From Lachnospiraceae bacterium (GTDB lineage: Bacteria; Bacillota; Clostridia; Lachnospirales; Lachnospiraceae): a stretch of DNA of 11,147 nt. A model generated the notes under the pieces. That model saw only the letters and a program-made list of their open reading frames with translations, searched no databases and was not told the DNA's origin. The stretch lies in NCBI GenBank assembly GCA_021200345.1, contig JAJQGR010000190.1:1-11147 (forward strand). The letters are read 5' to 3'. Positions 1 through 7,081 of this stretch are shown in pieces (position 1 is the first letter of the stretch; the number at the start of each line of letters is the position of its first letter). Both the position numbers and the translations under genes were made by a program.

Positions 1-1
1 C

Positions 2-448
2 TACAGCCTTGACCAAATATACTTGACCAACGAGGATACCGGCCTGGAGGGACGCGGCAGCGGGCTTTCCGCCACCCCGACACTTTACAGACTGCCGAAA
101 ACCGGGGCCGGATGGAATGAGATGGAACAGCTCCTGGAGCCCTCCTTTACCTTTTCATTCTTTGACAGACAGCTTGGCTTTGGCTTTTTTGAGGTAAAAG
201 AATATCAGAGTGTGGAGAAAATGTACTCCTTTCAGGAGGCAAAAGAAATTTTGAAGAAAGAATTTGAAAAAAATAATACAATATTAAGGGAAAAGGGGGT
301 ACAAATTATTTCAGAAAATGTTACAATGGATGAAAATGAAAATTATTTTCTGCTGCGGGGAGAGATGACGGTGCGTTACGCCGCTGTGGAGAGCGCGATC
401 ATTACTGAGGAGGTTTCTAAGGGAGCAGATGACGGAGAAGGCTTGTGA
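2..448 (+). CDS. yqfD: Sporulation protein YqfD, C-terminal part (5' end outside window)
   Basis: The reading frame is open from base 2 to the TGA at 446-448, giving about 148 residues of the C-terminus. The sequence fits the end of the YqfD family, a membrane-associated protein of unknown biochemistry needed for efficient sporulation in Bacillus: a beta-rich segment with the motif FGFFEVKEY, then an EA-rich helix (SFQEAKEILKKEFEK) and a closing strand pair ending VRYAAVESAIITEEV. No membrane segment is visible in this part; in the family these lie nearer the N-terminus. The gene ends 20 nt inside phoH, so the two are probably translationally coupled. The usual order yqfC-yqfD-phoH in Firmicutes supports the call. 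The last residues (KGADDGEGL) look like an unconserved tail created by the overlap. Bases 251-350 are unusually AT-rich (23% GC). Identification rests on family pattern plus synteny. Confidence 0.8.
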   Translation, partial: YSLDQIYLTNEDTGLEGRGSGLSATPTLYRLPKTGAGWNEMEQLLEPSFTFSFFDRQLGFGFFEVKEYQSVEKMYSFQEAKEILKKEFEKNNTILREKGVQIISENVTMDENENYFLLRGEMTVRYAAVESAIITEEVSKGADDGEGL

Positions 449-1499
449 GTATACGCTGGAATTGACGATGGAGCAGATGAGGAATATTTTTGGCCGCCAT
501 GACCAGTATATGAAAAAGATTGAAAAAGATCTGGGTGTGGATATTGTCAATCGAAACGGCGCCATCAGGCTGATCGGCAGCGGGGAGGCAGTTGAGAAAG
601 CGAGGCATATTCTGGAGGAACTGAAGCATTATCAGGAGAATGGAAATGAAATTGAGGAGCAGAGCGTGGACTATGCTCTTGAACTGGAAAAGGAGGATTC
701 GCTGGACGCCATGTCTCAGATGGATGCCGACTGCATCTGTCATACTGTGGCAGGCAAGCCCATTAAACCTAAGACGCTGGGGCAGAAGAAATATGTGGAC
801 GCGATCCGGGATCATATGATCGTGTTTGGCTTAGGCCCCGCGGGTACAGGAAAGACCTATCTGGCCATGGCCATGGCCATCACGGCGTTTAAGGCAAATG
901 AGGTCAGTCGGATTATTCTGACCCGTCCGGCCATTGAGGCGGGGGAGAAGCTGGGATTTTTGCCCGGAGATCTGCAGAGCAAGGTAGACCCATACCTGCG
1001 GCCTCTGTATGACGCGCTCTATCAGATTATGGGTGCGGAGACCTTTGCCAGAAATATGGAAAAGGGACTGATCGAAGTGGCGCCCCTGGCATATATGCGC
1101 GGCCGGACGCTGGACAACTCCTATATTATTCTGGACGAGGCACAGAATACTACGCCGGCCCAGATGAAGATGTTTCTGACCCGCATTGGCTTTGGCTCCA
1201 AGGTCATTATCACCGGCGACAGCTCTCAGAAGGATCTGGCTCCCGGGACGAAGAGCGGTCTGGATGTGGCAGAAAGGGTTCTGGCCGGGATAGACGATAT
1301 CGCATTCTGCAGTCTGACCAGCAAAGACGTGGTGCGTCATCCTCTGGTGCAGAAGATTGTAAAGGCTTATGAGGTTTATGAGGAGCGTCAGGCCCGGCAG
1401 GCCTTAAGAGACAAAGAGAAAAACACCGGCCGGTCAGGTTCCGGGCAGAGAAACCGGGGAAACGGAAATCGGGACAGAGTATCATCCGGTGAACGGTGA
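429..1499 (+). CDS. phoH: PhoH-like P-loop ATPase with N-terminal KH-like domain
   Basis: This 356-residue protein has the two-part PhoH (PhoL) architecture. Residues about 12-66 form a KH-like nucleic-acid-binding segment (IFGRHDQYMKKIEKDLGVDI). Residues about 112-315 are the PhoH ATPase, with Walker A GPAGTGKT (136-143), LTRPAIEAGEKLGFLPGDL (164-182), Walker B IILDEAQN (233-240) and the sensor-like ITGDSSQKDL (261-270). Family members are cytosolic ATPases thought to act in RNA metabolism; the exact substrate is unsettled. The C-terminus (about 320-356) is basic, low in complexity and rich in R, G, N and S, probably disordered, and longer than the core fold needs. The ATG at 429 lies within the yqfD 3' end, with a GGGAG at 421-425 and a GAGGAGG farther upstream. 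ybeY starts 37 nt downstream, the usual partner. No pgpH gene separates them. Confidence 0.95.
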   Translation: MTEKACEYTLELTMEQMRNIFGRHDQYMKKIEKDLGVDIVNRNGAIRLIGSGEAVEKARHILEELKHYQENGNEIEEQSVDYALELEKEDSLDAMSQMDADCICHTVAGKPIKPKTLGQKKYVDAIRDHMIVFGLGPAGTGKTYLAMAMAITAFKANEVSRIILTRPAIEAGEKLGFLPGDLQSKVDPYLRPLYDALYQIMGAETFARNMEKGLIEVAPLAYMRGRTLDNSYIILDEAQNTTPAQMKMFLTRIGFGSKVIITGDSSQKDLAPGTKSGLDVAERVLAGIDDIAFCSLTSKDVVRHPLVQKIVKAYEVYEERQARQALRDKEKNTGRSGSGQRNRGNGNRDRVSSGER

Positions 1500-1503
1500 A
1501 CGG
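1487..1503 (+). repeat. 7-bp tandem duplication at the phoH stop codon
   Basis: GGTGAAC occurs twice head to tail at 1488-1494 and 1495-1501, and period-7 identity runs over 1487-1503. Because 7 is not a multiple of 3, the second copy is read in another frame and supplies the phoH TGA at 1497-1499. With a single copy the frame would run nine more residues (ASGKAFYGG) to a TAA at 1531-1533, just before ybeY. It may be a slippage event; chance is also possible for so short a repeat. Confidence 0.6.
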
Positions 1504-1524
1504 GCATCAGGAAAAGCCTTTTAC

Positions 1525-1529
1525 GGAGG
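1525..1529 (+). promoter_or_regulatory. Shine-Dalgarno site of ybeY
   Basis: GGAGG lies 7 nt before the ATG at 1537. It is the clearest ribosome-binding site in the first block and fixes the ybeY start. Confidence 0.8.
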
Positions 1530-1536
1530 ATAAAAC

Positions 1537-2043
1537 ATGGCGGTTATTTTTGAAAAGGAAGCAGAATTTTGCCCGGATTTCGATGCCCTGGCTGTGGCGG
1601 AGGCGGTGGTGGGACAGGCGGCGGAGATGGAACAGATTCCCTACGAGTTTGAGGTGAACCTGACGCTGGTAGACAGCCAGACGATTCAGAGGATCAATCA
1701 GGAATTTCGCGGAATGGATCTGCCCACGGATGTGCTGTCTTTCCCTAATCTGGATTTTCCCGCTCCCGGGGATTTTTCTCTGCTGGAGGAGGAGAGCCGG
1801 GAGGCTGACTATTTTGATATGGACAGCGGGCTTCTTCTTCTGGGGGACATTGTGATCAATGTGGACAGGGTGTTTTCCCAGGCCGGGGAGTACGGACATT
1901 CCCTGAAAAGGGAGTATGCTTTTTTGATTGCCCACAGTATGCTGCATCTGTGCGGTTATGATCACATGGAGCCGGCTCAGGCTGCCGTCATGGAAGAGAG
2001 ACAAAACAGGGTGCTTGACGCTCTGAAAATTACAAGGGACTAA
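1537..2043 (+). CDS. ybeY: Endoribonuclease YbeY (rRNA maturation factor)
   Basis: A 168-residue protein of the UPF0054/YbeY family, a zinc-dependent single-strand endoribonuclease acting in 16S rRNA 3'-end maturation and late 70S ribosome quality control. The metal-binding motif H-x3-H-x5-H is intact as HSMLHLCGYDH, with H133, H137 and H143. The conserved upstream motif is present as INQEFRGMDLPTDVLSF (53-69), including Arg58. The length is normal for clostridial members, which carry an extra acidic loop (about 80-97) between this motif and the GDIVIN strand. The start has a strong GGAGG 7 nt upstream. It follows phoH by 37 nt, and its last codons hold an AGGGA (2035-2039) that can serve the next gene, suggesting one operon. 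The C-terminus is short, without the diacylglycerol-kinase or cytidine-deaminase neighbours seen in some Firmicutes. Confidence 0.96.
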   Translation: MAVIFEKEAEFCPDFDALAVAEAVVGQAAEMEQIPYEFEVNLTLVDSQTIQRINQEFRGMDLPTDVLSFPNLDFPAPGDFSLLEEESREADYFDMDSGLLLLGDIVINVDRVFSQAGEYGHSLKREYAFLIAHSMLHLCGYDHMEPAQAAVMEERQNRVLDALKITRD

Positions 2044-2048
2044 CAGAC

Positions 2049-3629
2049 ATGGATTTAAAAAATAAGCATCTGGTTCACCTGTCGGAGGGGTTGCTTTGGG
2101 TGGGTGTGCTGTTATTTTTCACGAAAACAGGACCGGGAGGTATTATTTACGCGGCGGGAACAGTAGAAATTTTTCATGCGGTCTTCCGCTTTTTTCTGGG
2201 CTATTTGCCGGACGCTGTCAGCAGAGTCAGCAGGAATAAGAGAAATAAGGAACGGCCGGGTTTTGGCGCGGTGGCGGTAAAAGCGAGTATTTTATGCGGA
2301 CTTTTGAGCACACTGCTGTGTATGCTGACGCTGTTTTTTCTTTCCCTTGCGGCGGATTCTGTAGGGATTGCATACCTGGGACTGCTTTTGAGAATTTATC
2401 TGTGGGCCACACCATTTGGCTGTGTTTTGCAGATTCTTCTGGGAATTTTACAGACGGAGACGGGCAAAACCGCAACGGGAATTGCCAGGATTATTGTCAG
2501 CATCGGTGTCATTGCAGGCACGGTTCTGAGCGGAATGATTCTGTCCCCTTATGGAGTGAAGGTGGGAGATTTTCTGCAGCATTCTGAAGCGCAGTATTTT
2601 TATATGGTGCTGGCGGTGCTGGCGGGAATAGGGCTGGGGCTTCTGGCGGCCTGTCTGTACGCGGCAATCCTGATTTTGCTGCATCGCCATGAGTTTGCCT
2701 GCCTGCATGGCGCCAGGGATTCAAAGCTTCCTACGGTCAGAGAAACGGTGGGAACACTGTATATGCAGACGTTGTCCGATTCTGTGCTGAATCTGCTGTC
2801 CAGACTGCCTTTGATTTTACTGCTTTTCCTGTCCATGAAGGAAGGTGGGGATGGTCAGATGTTATTTGGCACCTTTTTTGGAGCGGTTCTGCCGCTTCTG
2901 ATGATTTTCAGATATGTGTTTGACCTGGGGCTGACGCCGATTGAAAGGGGAATGGTCTCAGCTTTACGTAAAAGACAGAACGACTATTATTATCGGTATT
3001 ATATCGGAGCAATGAAATATGTACTTCTCTCCAGTGTGGCGGTGGCTGTTCTGTTTGCGGCCCTGCATAAGCCCTGGCTGGCGCAGTGGAATTTACAGAC
3101 CACGGAAATGCTGATGAATCTTACCCTTGGAAGCAGTATTCTGTTTTTGATCAGTCTTCCCTGGCAGTTTTTGCTGGATGTAACGAAGCTGAAAGGAAAT
3201 GAGAAATTGCTGCTGATTGGAATGATTTTGGGAAATGCGGCGGCTTTCCTTGGCGGCGCGGTTTTTACCGGAGAGGCAGGTGTGACGGCAGCGGTTTTTG
3301 TACGCAGCCTGGCGCTGTTTTATTTTGTCTCTACCGCTGTGATGCTGCTGTTTACTGAGAACGAGATCGGCACCACGCCGTTAACCTATCTTTCCCAGGT
3401 CTGGCTGCCGCTTTTACTTACCGGGGTTGTGGGACTGATCGTGTTTGGAATGCAGTATCTTCTTTTCACCGGGCTGGGCGGCTTTGCCACATCGTTGCTG
3501 GGCTGGTTTGTGGGGCTTTCCCTGCATATTCTGATTGTAGGATTCACGGGGGTTTATTCCAGAGAGGAATTAAGAATTGTGCCCTTTGGCCGGGCGATCG
3601 GGAGAATTCGGGGGATGAAAGGCGTGTAA
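2049..3629 (+). CDS. Polytopic membrane protein, MOP-superfamily flippase-like (MurJ/SpoVB/MATE type)
   Basis: A 526-residue, strongly hydrophobic protein with about 13-14 predicted membrane segments (roughly residues 13-55 as a pair, 78-101, 108-135, 142-165, 183-212, 245-262, 270-296, 322-340, 353-378, 385-403, 410-435, 447-472 and 477-500). The even distribution, the paired halves and glycine- and proline-bearing helices such as GLLLRIYLWATPFGCVLQILLGILQ recall the MOP (multidrug/oligosaccharidyl-lipid/polysaccharide) exporters, which include MurJ and the sporulation protein SpoVB. A Tyr-rich loop, NDYYYRYYIG (311-320), joins the two halves. The C-terminus is short and basic (RAIGRIRGMKGV). 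The ATG at 2049 is preceded by AGGGA (2035-2039) inside the end of ybeY. The substrate cannot be read from sequence; a role in envelope or spore polymer export is inference from family and setting. An unrelated polytopic protein cannot be excluded. Confidence 0.6.
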   Translation: MDLKNKHLVHLSEGLLWVGVLLFFTKTGPGGIIYAAGTVEIFHAVFRFFLGYLPDAVSRVSRNKRNKERPGFGAVAVKASILCGLLSTLLCMLTLFFLSLAADSVGIAYLGLLLRIYLWATPFGCVLQILLGILQTETGKTATGIARIIVSIGVIAGTVLSGMILSPYGVKVGDFLQHSEAQYFYMVLAVLAGIGLGLLAACLYAAILILLHRHEFACLHGARDSKLPTVRETVGTLYMQTLSDSVLNLLSRLPLILLLFLSMKEGGDGQMLFGTFFGAVLPLLMIFRYVFDLGLTPIERGMVSALRKRQNDYYYRYYIGAMKYVLLSSVAVAVLFAALHKPWLAQWNLQTTEMLMNLTLGSSILFLISLPWQFLLDVTKLKGNEKLLLIGMILGNAAAFLGGAVFTGEAGVTAAVFVRSLALFYFVSTAVMLLFTENEIGTTPLTYLSQVWLPLLLTGVVGLIVFGMQYLLFTGLGGFATSLLGWFVGLSLHILIVGFTGVYSREELRIVPFGRAIGRIRGMKGV

Positions 3630-3644
3630 TTGCCAAAAGGCTGT

Positions 3645-3674
3645 GAATAGAAACCGGATGTTTTGCGCATACTA
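3645..3674 (+). promoter_or_regulatory. Predicted sigma-G (forespore) promoter upstream of the bofC-like gene
   Basis: GAATA (3645-3649) and CATACTA (3668-3674) are separated by exactly 18 nt. Both elements match the Bacillus sigma-G consensus gHATR-N18-CATHHTA at every position. The predicted start of transcription is near 3681, leaving about 23 nt of leader with a GGGAGGG Shine-Dalgarno (3690-3696) 7 nt before ATG 3704. The related sigma-F consensus fits less well (two mismatches in the -10). Bacillus bofC is itself controlled by sigma-G, which agrees with the gene call. Confidence 0.75.
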
Positions 3675-3703
3675 TCTGCAACTAAGAATGGGAGGGCAGT
3701 AGC

Positions 3704-4147
3704 ATGAAGAAAAATATTGCGGTTTTTATCTATGTCCCGCTGTTGGCGCTTTTGATTGCTGTCACCGGTTTTCTGCTGTTTTATGAGAGTTCGCAAAAGC
3801 AGACCCTGTCGGAAGAGCAGATCATCAATCTGGATGAATATTTTCAATCAGTGCCGGAGGAAAATGTGCAGACGGTGGATGACCAGAATGTAGTGCTGCC
3901 GGATGTACAGGAAACTCCAAACGAACCTGCAAAGGTACAGGAGTCTGCCGGGGCGGCAAATGCTTTTGTGCTGGGCGTGGTGGACGATCATGTGGCGGTG
4001 TTTGAGAATGGAGAGACGGAAGTTTATATGTATACGGGAATCAGGCTGGAGAATCTGCCGGACAGCACACAGTCGGAGGTGCTGGCGGGGAAAGAAATCG
4101 CGGATGAACAGGCTTTGTATTTCTTCCTGGAAACCTATTCCAGCTAG
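3704..4147 (+). CDS. BofC-like membrane-anchored sporulation protein (BofC C-terminal domain only)
   Basis: A 147-residue protein with one N-terminal membrane anchor (about 5-27, MKKN then a hydrophobic run), an acidic, Q/P-rich linker (30-85) and a small C-terminal domain (86-147). That domain reads FVLGVVDDHVAVFENG, then TGIRLENLPDSTQSEVLAGKE, then LETYSS. This is the pattern of the BofC C-terminal domain: a 'G..dd.vavf.g' hairpin, an 'I.l..LP....e.L..G' segment and a closing helix. In Bacillus, BofC is made in the forespore, exported to the intermembrane space and restrains SpoIVB, timing sigma-K activation. The N-terminal ubiquitin-like domain of Bacillus BofC is missing and replaced by the linker, so a conserved function is not assured. 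The perfect sigma-G promoter upstream supports a forespore role. The start has GGGAGGG 7 nt upstream. Two flavoprotein genes follow closely. Family call moderate. Confidence 0.65.
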   Translation: MKKNIAVFIYVPLLALLIAVTGFLLFYESSQKQTLSEEQIINLDEYFQSVPEENVQTVDDQNVVLPDVQETPNEPAKVQESAGAANAFVLGVVDDHVAVFENGETEVYMYTGIRLENLPDSTQSEVLAGKEIADEQALYFFLETYSS

Positions 4148-4164
4148 ATGAAAGGAAATGAAAG

Positions 4165-5409
4165 ATGAGGGTAGGGATTGTCGGCGGCGGCGCGGCGGGA
4201 CTTGCCGCTGCTGTAAGTGCTTGTCAGCATGGCGCGGAGGTGCTTTTATTTGAGCAGACCGACCGGGTAGGCAAAAAAATCCTGTCCACAGGCAATGGAA
4301 AGTGTAATTTTACCAATCGTCAGATGGGGGCGGAATACTATCATTCCAGGACAGCAGAACTGCTGCCCTGTTTTGTGTCTCCGGAAAGTCTGTCCACCGT
4401 GCTGGATTTCTTTTCTGGCCTTGGAATGCTTTACAGGGAGAAAAACGGAGGCTGTCTCTATCCCTATAGCGAACAGGCCGGTACAGTGCTGGATGTGCTG
4501 CGTTTCGCACTGGATGGATATGGCGGACAGGCACAGGTGCGTACCGGATGTAAGGTGACGGGGATCTTTCCTTTGGAGGACGGCAGGGTCAGGCTGGAGA
4601 TTGGGGACGGCGCCCGGACCCGGCAGACCTTTGACAGAGTGATTCTGGCCTGCGGAGGAAGGGCCGCACCCAAAACCGGATCAGACGGCAGCGGTTATGA
4701 AATTTTGAAAAGTCTTGGGCTTTCCTGTGTGCCCGTGGTGCCCGCCCTGGTGCAGCTGCGCTGTAAGGAAAGGGAATTCTCATCGGTGGCCGGTGTGCGG
4801 ACACAGGCTGTTGTCCGGCTGTTTGTGGATGGAAAGCTGAAGGATGAGCAGGCGGGAGAGGTACAGCTGACGGATTACGGGATCTCTGGTATTCCGGTGT
4901 TTCAGTTGTCCCGGCATGCCTCTTATGGTGTGAGCATGGGTCAGGATGTGACAGCCATCCTGGATGTGCTGCCGGAATGGAAGGAAAGACAGTGGGCGGA
5001 AGCTTTGCTTACCAGAAAACGACAGTACGGGGCGCGGACCATGGAACAGTTTTGTTCCGGCCTGTTACATAAAAAACTGTGCGCTCTTTTTTTAAAAAAC
5101 TGTCATATTCAGCCGGGGCAGAGGGCGGACAGTGTCAGTGATGTTCAGATCAGGCAGTTTGCCCGGATCTGTAAAAACTGGCAGGTGAGCGTGGAGCGGC
5201 CCAACGGCTTTGACATGGCCCAGGTCTGTGCCGGAGGTCTGAGCTTAACGGAAATCAATGAAGATTACAGTCTGAAAAAATATCCGCAGATTTACGTGGT
5301 GGGGGAGCTGCTGGACGCGGATGGACTCTGTGGTGGTTATAATCTGCACTGGGCCTGGATGAGCGGAATTGTGGCTGCGCAAAGCGCGGCGGGAGGAAAA
5401 AACGTATGA
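4165..5409 (+). CDS. BaiN/HI0933-family NAD(P)/FAD-dependent oxidoreductase
   Basis: A 414-residue cytosolic flavoprotein of the HI0933 family (E. coli YhiN, Bacillus YtfP, clostridial BaiN). The N-terminal Rossmann motif is VGIVGGGAAGLAAA (3-16), followed by the family signature GKKILSTGNGKCNFTN (36-51). The C-terminus carries the second FAD signature GELLDADGLCGGYNLHWAW (about 380-398), preceded by CAGGLSLTEIN. Length matches the family. Substrates of most members are unknown. BaiN of Clostridium scindens is reported in bile-acid 7-dehydroxylation, but no other bai gene is visible here, so that role should not be assumed. The ATG at 4165 has AAAGGA 8 nt upstream. The gene starts 17 nt after the bofC-like gene and overlaps the next by ATGA, implying co-transcription, possibly from the sigma-G promoter. 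Confidence 0.93.
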   Translation: MRVGIVGGGAAGLAAAVSACQHGAEVLLFEQTDRVGKKILSTGNGKCNFTNRQMGAEYYHSRTAELLPCFVSPESLSTVLDFFSGLGMLYREKNGGCLYPYSEQAGTVLDVLRFALDGYGGQAQVRTGCKVTGIFPLEDGRVRLEIGDGARTRQTFDRVILACGGRAAPKTGSDGSGYEILKSLGLSCVPVVPALVQLRCKEREFSSVAGVRTQAVVRLFVDGKLKDEQAGEVQLTDYGISGIPVFQLSRHASYGVSMGQDVTAILDVLPEWKERQWAEALLTRKRQYGARTMEQFCSGLLHKKLCALFLKNCHIQPGQRADSVSDVQIRQFARICKNWQVSVERPNGFDMAQVCAGGLSLTEINEDYSLKKYPQIYVVGELLDADGLCGGYNLHWAWMSGIVAAQSAAGGKNV

Positions 5410-7049
5410 TTCGGTTAACGCAGGTAAAGCTTCCGCTGGAATATACCGAGGAGGATTTGCTGAGAAAGTGCGCCGGACTTTTAAGGGTTGGACCCGGGCA
5501 GATCAGAAAGTGGGAGCTGATTAAAAGATCGGTGGACGCCAGAAAGAAGCCGGACATTGTTTACAGCTGTACTGTAGATGTGACGGTGGAGCAGGAAGGA
5601 GCAGTACTGAAAAGGTGCCGATGCTCTCAGGCGCAGGTTGTGCGGCAAAAAATGTATCAATTTCCGGAACCGGGACAGGAAAAACTGACGGCCCCCATCG
5701 TGATTGTGGGAATGGGACCGGCCGGGCTTTTTGGCGGGTATTTGCTGGCAAAAGCGGGGTATCGGCCGGTGCTTTTAGAACGGGGACAGGCGGTGGAGCT
5801 TAGGACGGCGGCGGTGGAGGAGTTCTGGAAAAGCGGGGTTTTAAACCCCTCCTCTAACGTACAGTTTGGAGAAGGCGGAGCAGGCGCTTTCTCTGATGGG
5901 AAATTAAATACCACAATCAGGGACGAGGAGGGCCGCATTCGAAAGATTCTGGAGATTTTCGTGGAAAACGGAGCGCCAAAAGACATTCTCTATGAGGCCA
6001 AACCTCATATTGGAACGGACGTTCTGTCTCAGGTTGTAAAAAATATGCGGAAGAGAATCATATCCTGGGGCGGACAGGTGCGGTTTGAAAGCTGTGTGAC
6101 GGATATTTTCACAAAAGGGGACGGCGTTAAGGGGGTTGAGGTTAATGGTACGGAGTGCCTTGACTGCTGCGCCCTGATTCTTGCCATCGGGCACAGCGCC
6201 AGGGATACGTTTTCTCTTTTACATCAGAAGAATATTCCCATGGAATCCAAACCCTTTGCGGTGGGCTTTCGTGTGATTCATCCGCAAAAGCTGATCAACC
6301 AAAACCAATACGGGGTGGAGGAGCATCAGCTGCTGGGCCCGGCGTCCTATAAGCTGACCGCCCGTGCCTCATCAGGCCGCGGTGTGTATACCTTTTGCAT
6401 GTGCCCGGGCGGTTTCGTGGTAAACGCTTCCTCTCAGTCTGGATACACTGCTGTCAACGGTATGAGTTATCATCACAGAGCGGGACACTGCGCCAACAGC
6501 GCTGTGGTTGTGACGGTGGGAGTGAGCGATTTTGACGGGCGGGACGCCCTGGCCGGGGTCAGGTTTCAGCAGGAACTGGAGAAAAGAGCTTATGAACTGG
6601 GAAAGGGCGCTGTTGTGGCGGAAAGGTATGGCGAATTTTATGAACGTGTGACCGGCAGTCAAAAGAACAGTGAGGAAAGATTTCGGATCATGGACTCAGA
6701 CCAGGAGACACTGCTTTTGGAAGATTGCGTGAAAGGCTGTGTTGCTGATGTGGATTTAACTGAGATTTTACCTCAGGAGTTAAACGAAGCTTTCGTGGAA
6801 GGAATGGAGCACTTTGGTTCTGTCCTGCCGGGCTTTTCTGACAGCGGTACGCTTCTGTGCGGAGTGGAGAGCAGAACCTCCTCGCCGGTGCGCATCTTAA
6901 GAAAAGACAATCTGGAATCAGAGGCGGTTTCAGGACTTTATCCCTGCGGAGAGGGCGCGGGCTTTGCCGGCGGCATCGTCAGTGCCGCGGCGGATGGCAT
7001 GCGGGCAGCCGAGACGCTGGCAGCCAGATATGCTCTTCCCCTTACATAG
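5406..7049 (+). CDS. FAD-dependent dehydrogenase, COG2509 type
   Basis: A 547-residue protein. Residues 1-90 form a small N-terminal domain (with KKPDIVYSCTVDV at about 48-60) typical of COG2509 proteins. An FAD-binding Rossmann fold follows, with IVIVGMGPAGLFGGYLLAKAG (98-118) and an acidic strand end LLERG. The family signature NVQFGEGGAGAFSDGKL is at 151-167. The C-terminus has SRTSSPVRILR and GLYPCGEGAGFAGGIVSAAADG, closing the FAD site. The family is widespread in Clostridia and Bacteroidetes; the substrate is unknown and no membrane segment is present. It overlaps the preceding flavoprotein gene by 4 nt (ATGA), so the two are almost certainly co-translated and may act together, although they belong to different flavoprotein families. 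The stop lies within a hairpin followed by a T-run, which ends the unit before spoIVA. Confidence 0.92.
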   Translation: MIRLTQVKLPLEYTEEDLLRKCAGLLRVGPGQIRKWELIKRSVDARKKPDIVYSCTVDVTVEQEGAVLKRCRCSQAQVVRQKMYQFPEPGQEKLTAPIVIVGMGPAGLFGGYLLAKAGYRPVLLERGQAVELRTAAVEEFWKSGVLNPSSNVQFGEGGAGAFSDGKLNTTIRDEEGRIRKILEIFVENGAPKDILYEAKPHIGTDVLSQVVKNMRKRIISWGGQVRFESCVTDIFTKGDGVKGVEVNGTECLDCCALILAIGHSARDTFSLLHQKNIPMESKPFAVGFRVIHPQKLINQNQYGVEEHQLLGPASYKLTARASSGRGVYTFCMCPGGFVVNASSQSGYTAVNGMSYHHRAGHCANSAVVVTVGVSDFDGRDALAGVRFQQELEKRAYELGKGAVVAERYGEFYERVTGSQKNSEERFRIMDSDQETLLLEDCVKGCVADVDLTEILPQELNEAFVEGMEHFGSVLPGFSDSGTLLCGVESRTSSPVRILRKDNLESEAVSGLYPCGEGAGFAGGIVSAAADGMRAAETLAARYALPLT

Positions 7050-7081
7050 AAAAGGAGCCCTGTATGTGAGAGTCATTTTTT
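7041..7081 (+). terminator. Possible intrinsic terminator after the flavoprotein operon
   Basis: CTTACATA (7041-7048) pairs with TATGTGAG (7063-7070) over 8 bp with one G-U wobble. The loop contains a minor AGG/CCT pairing. Six T residues (7076-7081) follow after a 5-nt gap. The stem is AU-rich and the gap is longer than ideal, so termination may be partial and some transcription may run into spoIVA. Confidence 0.4.

Noticed and set aside
251..282. TTGAAG ... TACAAT as a sigma-A promoter inside yqfD
   Set aside because: The 20-nt spacer is too long for a confident call; kept only as a low-weight remark on the AT-rich island.
865..880. CCATGGCCATGGCCAT repeat in phoH
   Set aside because: It encodes the Ala-Met repeat after Walker A that is compatible with the PhoH helix; no independent role is indicated.
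831..1340. 169-codon open frame on the - strand opposite phoH
   Set aside because: The + strand carries all PhoH motifs; the antisense product shows no family features.
4165..5409. Bile-acid (bai) operon membership because of the BaiN-like protein
   Set aside because: No other bai gene is present and the HI0933 family is near-universal, so the name alone does not support this pathway.
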